From Uruburuella suis (GTDB lineage: Bacteria > Pseudomonadota > Gammaproteobacteria > Burkholderiales > Neisseriaceae), in the NCBI RefSeq assembly GCF_004341385.1, contig NZ_SLXE01000014.1, positions 1 to 64,000 on the forward strand: a DNA stretch of 64,000 nt, given 5' to 3'. The position numbers and the translations under genes are program-made. The notes below the pieces were generated by a model that was not told the origin of the DNA, ran no database searches, and was given only the letters and a program-made list of their open reading frames with translations. Within the stretch, counting starts at the first letter, position 1. Each line of letters begins with the position of its first letter. Of this stretch, positions 58,662 through 64,000 are shown in pieces.

Positions 58662-59324
58662 TCAGGGCGCTTCTCCGATTTGATAGCCCAGGCCGCGGCG
58701 GGTTTGGATAAAGCTGCTGCCGATTTTTTTGCGCAAATGGTGGATGTGCACTTCTACGGCATTGCTTTCCACTTCCTGATCCCAACCGTAGAGTTTGTCT
58801 TCGATTTGGGCGCGGCTGTGGATGTGTTTGGGCTGGCCGAGCAATAATTCCAACAGCATGTATTCGCGCTGCGTGAGGATAAGCGGCTCGCCTTGCAGCG
58901 TGGCGGTTTTGGCAGCGGTGTCGAGCGTGAGCGTGCCGTAGCGGATGGCGGCATCGGCGCGCCCTTGGCTGCGGCGGATGAGGGCGAGCAGGCGTGCGGC
59001 CACTTCATCGAGCGCAAAGGGCTTGCACAAATAATCGTCGGCACCGCCGTTGAGCCCGGCGAGCCGGTCGGGCAGGGCGTCTCGGGCGGTGAGTATCAAC
59101 ACTGGTGTGCTCTGCCGCTGTTGGCGCCAATAAGCCAGAATGTCCATGCCGTCGATTTGCGGCAAACCCAAATCGAGCACCACCGCATCATATGGTGCGG
59201 CGCTGAGGGCATCGCGGCCGCGTTGGCCGTTTTTAAACCAATCCACGGCAAAACCGTGTTTGATGAGGCCGTGGTAGAGGCCGTCGCCGATATGGGGGTC
59301 GTCTTCAATCAGTAAAATGCGCAT
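58662..59324 (-). CDS. OmpR-family response regulator, PmrA/QseB-like
   Basis: 220 residues from ATG at 59324 (MRILLIEDDPHIGDGL); the frame extends further upstream without support. Receiver: EDD at 7-9, phospho-acceptor Asp in AVVLDLGLP near residue 51, Thr in LTARDA and Lys in LCKPFALDE. Winged-helix domain from about residue 125, with EYMLLELLLGQPKHI and VEVHIHHLRKKIG, ending in RGLGYQIG. It is divergent from eptA and would be the natural regulator of the PmrA-box-like sites between them. Confidence 0.92.
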   Translation of the reverse strand: MRILLIEDDPHIGDGLYHGLIKHGFAVDWFKNGQRGRDALSAAPYDAVVLDLGLPQIDGMDILAYWRQQRQSTPVLILTARDALPDRLAGLNGGADDYLCKPFALDEVAARLLALIRRSQGRADAAIRYGTLTLDTAAKTATLQGEPLILTQREYMLLELLLGQPKHIHSRAQIEDKLYGWDQEVESNAVEVHIHHLRKKIGSSFIQTRRGLGYQIGEAP

Positions 59325-59332
59325 GATGGCCA

Positions 59333-59338
59333 CACTAT
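59333..59338 (-). promoter_or_regulatory. Possible -10 element of the response-regulator gene
   Basis: The minus strand reads TATAGT nine to fourteen bases before the ATG. It is close to the start codon, so the leader would be very short. Confidence 0.25.
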
Positions 59339-59443
59339 AGCATTCAAAAAACTGCCTGCGTATCACAAAGACGGGCAGGCAGAAGAATTTATTTTGGGAA
59401 GGAATACAGCCTGTGTGCTGTGAAACGATTACACCATATGCCG

Positions 59444-59460
59444 CTTAAGCGAATCTTAAC
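59444..59460 (+). promoter_or_regulatory. PmrA-box-like direct repeat, distal
   Basis: CTTAAG, five bases, CTTAAC. It matches the PmrA/BasR consensus of two CTTAAT-like half-sites 11 bp apart. It lies 120 bp from the regulator gene and 199 bp before eptA, so autoregulation is possible. Confidence 0.55.
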
Positions 59461-59588
59461 CGATATCGGGCAGGTCGTTTAAACGGATATTGAAACAAAT
59501 AAAAATCTTTCAGACGGCCTGCTTTCTAACTTATTGAAAATGTGTATATATTATAAAAATTCAAATTATCTGAAAATCATTGCTCCGC

Positions 59589-59605
59589 TTTAAGCTCGGC
59601 TTAAT
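59589..59605 (+). promoter_or_regulatory. PmrA-box-like direct repeat, proximal to eptA
   Basis: TTTAAG, five bases (CTCGG), CTTAAT. Ten bases downstream is CATAAT (59616-59621), a plausible -10, so the box overlaps the -35 position as in known PmrA-activated promoters. It lies 53 bp before the eptA ATG. Confidence 0.65.
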
Positions 59606-59658
59606 CTTGGCGGCACATAATCCGCGCCTGATTAACTGAATTATTACGGGCAGGGTTT

Positions 59659-61269
59659 ATGCGTATCCGTTTAACCGGCAACAGGGCGGTGTTGCTGTTT
59701 TGTATTTATGCGGTGCTGGTGTTCAACATCGGCTTTTGGCAGGCGGTTTGGCAAAAAAGCCTGTCGGCGGCAGGGCATGATTGGCTGCTCTTGGCCACCA
59801 TGCCGCTGTTTGTGCTGGCCGCGATGAATTTTGTGATGCAGCTTTTGTTTTGGCCCAAAGTGCACCGGGTGTTGATACCGTTGCTCTTGGTGCTCAGCGC
59901 GGGCGCATCTTATGCGGTGATGACGCAAAACATCTATTTCAATTCCGATATGATTCAAAACCTGCTGCAAACCAATAAAGCGGAAGCCACGGCTTGGTTG
60001 CAGGTGAAATTTATCGGTTGGGTGCTGCTCACCGGTGTGCTGCCGGCAGTGTGGTATGCGCGCTGCGTTACCATCAGCCGCGCCTCAACTTGGTATAAAG
60101 GCTTGGGCTGGCGCGGGCTGAGCATGCTGGCTTCTGTGTTGGTGGTGGCAGCGGTGGCGGTGGTGGGCTATCAAAACTATGCTTCGTTTTTCCGCAACAA
60201 TAAAGGCATCAACCACCAAATCGTGCCAACCAACTTTATCGGTGCCAGCGCGAAAACGGTATACAACATTTATGACGCCAGCCGCCCGTTTGAGCACATC
60301 GCCACCGATGCCAAGCGCGATGCACCGGTGCATGAGCGCAAACGCCTGTTGGTGCTGGTGGTGGGGGAAACCACACGCGCACAAAACTGGGGGCTCAATC
60401 CCGGTGCGCCGGATACCACGCCCGAGCTTAAAAAAATGGACGACGTGATTAATTATCCCAACGTATCCTCATGCGGCACCGCCACCGCCATTTCCGTGCC
60501 GTGCATGTTTTCCCAAATGAGCCGCAGCGATTACAACGGCAACCGCGCCAGTCATCAAGAAGGCTTGCTGGATGTGTTGCAGCGCGTGGGGCTTTACACC
60601 AGCTGGCGTGAAAACGACGGCGGCTGCAAAGGCGTGTGCGACCGCATCAAGCATATTGATGTGCGCGAATTGGCTGAAAAAAGCCAATGCGGCAGTGAGG
60701 GCTGCTTGGATATGGTGTTGCTCAACGGGTTGGCGCAGGAAATTCAGGCAATGCCGAACGACGGCGTGATTGTGCTGCACACCATGGGCAGCCACGGCCC
60801 CGCTTATTATCAGCGCTACACCGATGATTTGCGCAAATTCACGTCCACATGCGACACCAATCAAATTCAAGATTGCAACCAAGAAGCCTTGCGCAACACT
60901 TATAACAACACCGTTCTCTACATCGACCACATGCTGGCGGCCACCATCAACCTTTTGCGCCAACAGGAAAATACCGACACCGCCTTGTGGTATGTGTCCG
61001 ACCACGGTGAATCGCTGGGCGAAAACGGCATGTATCTGCACGCCGCGCCCTATGCGGTGGCACCGAAAGAGCAAACCCATGTGCCGATGATTTTTTGGGC
61101 AAGTGAAAATTGGTACCGCCACACAGGCGTATCCGCCGCCTGCATGAAGCAGTCTGCCGACAAAGCTTATTCGCACGATAATTGGTTTCATTCTGTGCTC
61201 GGCATCAACGATGTGCACACCCAAGCCTATCAACGCGATTTGGATATTTTTGCGGTTTGCAGAAGCTGA
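59659..61269 (+). CDS. eptA: Lipid A phosphoethanolamine transferase EptA
   Basis: 536 residues. Five membrane helices occupy about residues 10-180; a periplasmic alkaline-phosphatase-like domain follows. The zinc ligand Glu is in VLVVGETTRAQNWG near residue 237. The nucleophilic Thr is in SSCGTATAISVPCMF near residue 274, and further ligands are in VSDHGESLGENG. Cysteine pairs (GGCKGVC, SQCGSEGC, STCDTNQIQDC) fit the disulfides of the family. It adds phosphoethanolamine to lipid A, lowering cationic peptide and polymyxin binding. Its folding should depend on DsbA. Confidence 0.94.
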   Translation: MRIRLTGNRAVLLFCIYAVLVFNIGFWQAVWQKSLSAAGHDWLLLATMPLFVLAAMNFVMQLLFWPKVHRVLIPLLLVLSAGASYAVMTQNIYFNSDMIQNLLQTNKAEATAWLQVKFIGWVLLTGVLPAVWYARCVTISRASTWYKGLGWRGLSMLASVLVVAAVAVVGYQNYASFFRNNKGINHQIVPTNFIGASAKTVYNIYDASRPFEHIATDAKRDAPVHERKRLLVLVVGETTRAQNWGLNPGAPDTTPELKKMDDVINYPNVSSCGTATAISVPCMFSQMSRSDYNGNRASHQEGLLDVLQRVGLYTSWRENDGGCKGVCDRIKHIDVRELAEKSQCGSEGCLDMVLLNGLAQEIQAMPNDGVIVLHTMGSHGPAYYQRYTDDLRKFTSTCDTNQIQDCNQEALRNTYNNTVLYIDHMLAATINLLRQQENTDTALWYVSDHGESLGENGMYLHAAPYAVAPKEQTHVPMIFWASENWYRHTGVSAACMKQSADKAYSHDNWFHSVLGINDVHTQAYQRDLDIFAVCRS

Positions 61270-61285
61270 TTGGCAATAAACCAAA

Positions 61286-61322
61286 GGCCGTCTGAAAACA
61301 TAAGGTAAGTGTTCAGACGGCC
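61286..61322 (+). terminator. DUS inverted-pair terminator after eptA
   Basis: AAGGCCGTCTGAA and TTCAGACGGCCTT with a loop of about 13 bases, 15 bases after the stop. Confidence 0.7.
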
Positions 61323-61481
61323 TTGATTTTGACTTAAATCATTAAAATAGAAATAAATAAATTTTACAGAAATGCGCTACAAAGTATTTATTCTATTGTA
61401 TATTTCGGGGTGAAGCCGCAAATGTAGCGTGTTGTAATCGAAGTTGCTGCCGGCAGATTGATATAAAGTGGCGCAACAGAA

Positions 61482-61490
61482 TGATATAAT
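61482..61490 (+). promoter_or_regulatory. Extended -10 promoter of pta
   Basis: TGATATAAT, a perfect TGnTATAAT, lies 40 bases before the pta ATG. A TTGATA 21 bases upstream is too far for a standard -35 but may contribute. Confidence 0.6.
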
Positions 61491-61529
61491 AAGAAAATCG
61501 TTTCTCTCTCGGAAAATAAAGGATAAATT

Positions 61530-63041
61530 ATGGCTAATGTATTGGTTGTACCCGTTTCCACCAAAGCCGACGGTTGGGCCGTTACCCAAGCTGTGGCCGC
61601 CGCGTTGCCCGATTCTGCGGTGTTTCGCGCATTCGATGAAGCGGGCGAGGCTGAAAAGCTGGTGTGCGCCGGCAAAAGCGATGATTGGCTCGATTCGCTG
61701 GTAACCTGCGTGGCCGCCTTGAAAGCCGCCAATGTGGTGATTAAAGGCGCCAAGCCCGACCCCGAGCGCGTGCTGCTTTCCACCAAAAATCTGGATGTGG
61801 CCTTATCGTTTGATGCCAGCGTGGTGTTTGCCATGCAAACCGACACCGACGATGTGGAGCACGTCACCAACCGCCTGAACCTGGCCAAGCAAGCCTATAT
61901 CCATTCACCGGGCACCGCCGTGGGCTTTGTGCTCGACGGCGGCGATGCCGGCGCGGGTGCCGCCATTGCCGAGAAAACCGGCCTCGTGTATTTCGGCTCC
62001 AGCCAAAAAATCATCAACACCGATTTGCTGCTGAAAAAACCCGGCGGCCGCATGTCGCCGGCGCAATTCCGTGTGAATATGATGGATGCCGCACGCAAAG
62101 GCAACAAACGCATCGTGCTGCCAGAGGGCGCCGAGCCGCGCACCGTGCAGGCCGCCGCAATCTGCCACGAAAAAGGCATTGCCCGCTGCGTGTTGCTGGC
62201 ACCGCGCGCCGAAGTGGAAGCCGTGGCTAAAGAACGTCACATTACCTTGCCCGATTCGCTGGAAATCATCGATCCGGCCGATTTGATCGAAAAATACGTC
62301 GGCCCGATGTGCGAATTGCGCAAGAGCAAAGGCCTCACGCCCGATCAGGCGCGCGAGCAGCTGCAAGACACCGTGGTGCTGGGCACCATGATGATGGCGC
62401 AAAACGATGTCGACGGCTTGGTGTCCGGCGCGGTGCACACCACCGCCAACACCATCCGCCCGGCTTTGCAATTAATCAAAACCGCACCGGGCGCGAGCTT
62501 GGTGTCGAGCGTGTTTTTCATGTTGCTGCCCAACCAAGTGCTGGTGTATGGTGATTGCGCTGTTAACCCCGAGCCCACCGCCGAGCAGCTGGCCGATATC
62601 GCCATTCAATCGGCCGATTCGGCCAAAGCCTTCGGCATCGAGCCGAAAGTGGCGATGATTTCTTATTCCACCGGCACTTCGGGCAGCGGCCCGGCGGTGG
62701 AAAAAGTGGCCGAAGCCACCGCGCTGGTGCAGCAAAAACGCCCGGATCTGGCTGTGGACGGCCCCTTGCAATACGATGCGGCCACCGTGCCCAGCGTGGG
62801 CAAATCCAAAGCGCCCGACAGCAAAGTGGCCGGCCAGGCCACCGTGTTGGTGTTCCCCGATTTGAACACCGGCAACTGCACCTATAAAGCCGTGCAGCGC
62901 AATGCCAACGTGTTGAGCGTGGGTCCGATGCTGCAAGGCTTGCGCAAGCCGGTGAACGATTTGTCGCGCGGCGCACTGGTGGATGATATTGTGTACACCA
63001 TCGCGCTTACCGCCATTCAGGCTGTGCAAATGGCCGAGTAA
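61530..63041 (+). CDS. pta: Phosphate acetyltransferase Pta
   Basis: Interconverts acetyl-CoA and acetyl phosphate. 503 residues, shorter than the 714-residue E. coli enzyme. The N-terminal region (about residues 1-170) keeps a trimmed DUF-type fold (NVLVVPVSTKADGWAVTQAV) without an obvious P-loop, and the middle DRTGG domain is absent. The C-terminal PTA_PTB catalytic domain (about 180-500) is complete, with KRIVLPEGAEPRTVQAA, MMAQNDVDGLVSGAVHTTAN and SYSTGTSGSGP. ackA is not in the window. AAAGGATAA precedes the ATG. Confidence 0.93.
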   Translation: MANVLVVPVSTKADGWAVTQAVAAALPDSAVFRAFDEAGEAEKLVCAGKSDDWLDSLVTCVAALKAANVVIKGAKPDPERVLLSTKNLDVALSFDASVVFAMQTDTDDVEHVTNRLNLAKQAYIHSPGTAVGFVLDGGDAGAGAAIAEKTGLVYFGSSQKIINTDLLLKKPGGRMSPAQFRVNMMDAARKGNKRIVLPEGAEPRTVQAAAICHEKGIARCVLLAPRAEVEAVAKERHITLPDSLEIIDPADLIEKYVGPMCELRKSKGLTPDQAREQLQDTVVLGTMMMAQNDVDGLVSGAVHTTANTIRPALQLIKTAPGASLVSSVFFMLLPNQVLVYGDCAVNPEPTAEQLADIAIQSADSAKAFGIEPKVAMISYSTGTSGSGPAVEKVAEATALVQQKRPDLAVDGPLQYDAATVPSVGKSKAPDSKVAGQATVLVFPDLNTGNCTYKAVQRNANVLSVGPMLQGLRKPVNDLSRGALVDDIVYTIALTAIQAVQMAE

Positions 63042-63057
63042 GCGGCAGGCTCTATCA

Positions 63058-63095
63058 AAGGCCGTCTGAAACAAAGGTTTCAGACGGCCTTTTTG
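63058..63095 (+). terminator. DUS inverted-pair terminator after pta
   Basis: AAAGGCCGTCTGAAAC and its inverse GTTTCAGACGGCCTTT, with further T residues, lie 17 bases after the stop. Confidence 0.8.
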
Positions 63096-63161
63096 ATGTG
63101 CAGGTTGGGTGAGGCCGCCAAGATGGTCATTCAAAGCCTGTATTCCACTGCTTGATGTTAT

Positions 63162-63236
63162 AGTGGAATTAAAGAAAAACGATAGTGAAATCAATGAAAA
63201 ACCGATAAAAAAATAAGACATCTAAAATCATGTCTA
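63162..63236. repeat. Tandem partial copies of a family-3 end
   Basis: TATAGTGGAATTAAAGAAAA and GATAGTGAAATCAATGAAAA precede the full element at 63237. They look like decayed, repeated left ends of the same family. Confidence 0.4.
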
Positions 63237-63382
63237 TAGTGAAATGCAAGAAAAGTGATACAAAACCACGCACTATAACGGAGTGGTTTGAGTTGTCAAA
63301 CCTAACGTTTCAGACGGCTTGTGGATTTGTTGGGTTTATAACCCAACCTACCCGCCGTATCACTTTTTTATGCATTCTACTG
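63237..63382. repeat. Small interspersed element, family 3, copy 2 (146 bp)
   Basis: TAGTGAAATGCAAGAAAAGT and onward at the left; GTATCACTTTTTTATGCATT and onward at the right. The ends match the copy at 10710-10830, while the interiors differ. A decayed uptake sequence (TTTCAGACGGCTTG) lies inside. No coding capacity. Confidence 0.65.
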
Positions 63383-63425
63383 TCTCCGCAATCTGTATCA
63401 AATTTTCATTCATTCCAATATAAAC

Positions 63426-63460
63426 AACAGGCCGTCTGAAAGCTTTCAGACGGCCTGTTT
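63426..63460 (-). terminator. DUS inverted-pair terminator after the isochorismatase-fold gene
   Basis: AACAGGCCGTCTGAAAG is followed by its reverse complement, 18 bases beyond the minus-strand stop. Confidence 0.8.
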
Positions 63461-63478
63461 CAAAGATATGAGCGGGAT

Positions 63479-64000
63479 TCAAGCGGTGCGGCGTGCGGCA
63501 AAAGGGCTGCCGGCCAAAATTTGCGGCAGCGCCGAAGCATCGGCAACCACATGCGCACCGGCAGCGCGCATGCTGTAGATGGCATTGAGCGTGCTTTTGG
63601 GTGTGTAGCCGCGGCAAGCGCCCAAATTCACAATCACCTGCCAAGTTTTGATGCGGCACAATTGTTCTACGGTTTTGCGCACGGCATGCTCGGTGGTGAG
63701 GCCGCCGACAATGATTGTGTGGGTGTGGTGGCTGTGCAACCATTGCACCAAACCGTTGCTCACATGCTCGCAAGTATCGTGAAAGCAGGCGCCGTGCAAA
63801 ATGCTGTCGGTTTCGATGCTGTAGTCGTAATCGGCGGGGTTGGGCAGGCCGCTGAGCAGGCCGTTGCTTTGGCAATGCTGCACATATTGGCCGAAATGGC
63901 TGTCGCTTTCCTGCAAAAAGCGTGGGGTGTCGTGGCGCTGGAAAAAGCTGCTGCAAAAATCGTGCAGATGATTATCGGGCTGGCTTTCCACCAGCACGCG
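63479..64000 (-). CDS. Isochorismatase/cysteine-hydrolase-fold protein (5' end beyond the window)
   Basis: 174 codons are present; the start lies to the right of the window. Isochorismatase-fold landmarks: TDSILHGACFHDT, then strand-loop IIVGGLTTEHAVRKTVEQL and the closing VVADASALPQIL. In nicotinamidase-like members the loop reads GLATDYCV with the nucleophilic Cys. Here the position is Ala (TTEHAV). The visible segment may lack the N-terminal Asp; it is not in the window. It could be a non-catalytic or Cys-independent (EntB-like) member. Confidence 0.7.
   Translation of the reverse strand, partial: RVLVESQPDNHLHDFCSSFFQRHDTPRFLQESDSHFGQYVQHCQSNGLLSGLPNPADYDYSIETDSILHGACFHDTCEHVSNGLVQWLHSHHTHTIIVGGLTTEHAVRKTVEQLCRIKTWQVIVNLGACRGYTPKSTLNAIYSMRAAGAHVVADASALPQILAGSPFAARRTA

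Noticed and set aside
1..64000. CRISPR arrays, tRNA or rRNA genes, prophage or toxin-antitoxin modules
   Set aside because: No regularly spaced direct repeats, cloverleaf-like sequences or phage gene sets were recognised. The many repeats are uptake sequences and small transposable elements.

Overview
The window is a chromosomal segment of a Neisseria-type betaproteobacterium (family Neisseriaceae). The DNA uptake sequence GCCGTCTGAA recurs dozens of times on both strands, mostly as the AG dialect (AGGCCGTCTGAA) rather than the ATGCCGTCTGAA form typical of N. meningitidis and N. gonorrhoeae. It is often arranged as inverted pairs that act as intrinsic terminators. Gene content and order also fit Neisseriaceae: recO-pdxJ-acpS, ubiK-comM, hisE-hinT-tatABC, PglL, MisR/MisS, a CVHC-type DsbA and an N-terminally extended HisB. 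The species cannot be named from this sequence. The overall bias is GC-rich, with AT-rich intergenic patches. No rRNA, tRNA, CRISPR array, prophage or plasmid module was seen.

Layout. 1-99: right end of an IS5-like insertion sequence. 0.2-8.5 kb: potassium and phosphate uptake (trkA, phoU, pstSCAB, trkH). 8.7-12.7 kb: lytic transglycosylase, a small exported protein and tsaD. 12.8-15.1 kb: queuosine precursor synthesis (preQ1 riboswitch candidate, queC, a GIY-YIG protein, queD, queE). 15.5-31.1 kb: histidine genes hisC, hisB, hisH, hisA, hisF, hisI and hisE, interrupted by a GltIJKL-type glutamate/aspartate ABC transporter, a TauE/SafE exporter, an amidase and several small membrane proteins or lipoproteins. 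31.1-33.0 kb: hinT and tatABC. 33.1-37.6 kb: DUF2069 protein, the O-oligosaccharyltransferase PglL and the MisR/MisS (CpxRA-like) two-component system. 38.0-41.9 kb: hemE, a PBP7-like endopeptidase and clpX. 42.3-43.5 kb: two type IV minor pilins. 43.9-48.5 kb: a MacA-MacB-TolC-like tripartite efflux set. 48.9-57.0 kb: recO, pdxJ, acpS, a Nudix fusion, ubiK, comM, a SPOR protein, a VOC protein, dsbA and a HAD phosphatase. 57.1-61.3 kb: a PmrA/PmrB-like two-component system divergent from the lipid A phosphoethanolamine transferase eptA. 61.5-64 kb: pta and an isochorismatase-fold gene cut by the window edge.

Envelope functions dominate: lipid A modification, envelope-stress sensing, Tat export, disulfide formation, pilins and their glycosylation, peptidoglycan hydrolases and efflux. 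Natural transformation is visible twice: in the uptake sequences and in comM.

The least explained layer is a set of small non-autonomous elements. At least four families of about 100-190 bp with terminal inverted repeats occur between genes. One family shares its end with the IS5-like element at position 1. Two pairs of families share a core but carry different ends, as if cores and termini had been exchanged. Other points worth following are two PmrA-box-like direct repeats in front of eptA, uptake sequences that supply stop codons of genes, a minor pilin lacking Glu5, and an isochorismatase-fold protein with Ala where the nucleophilic Cys is expected.
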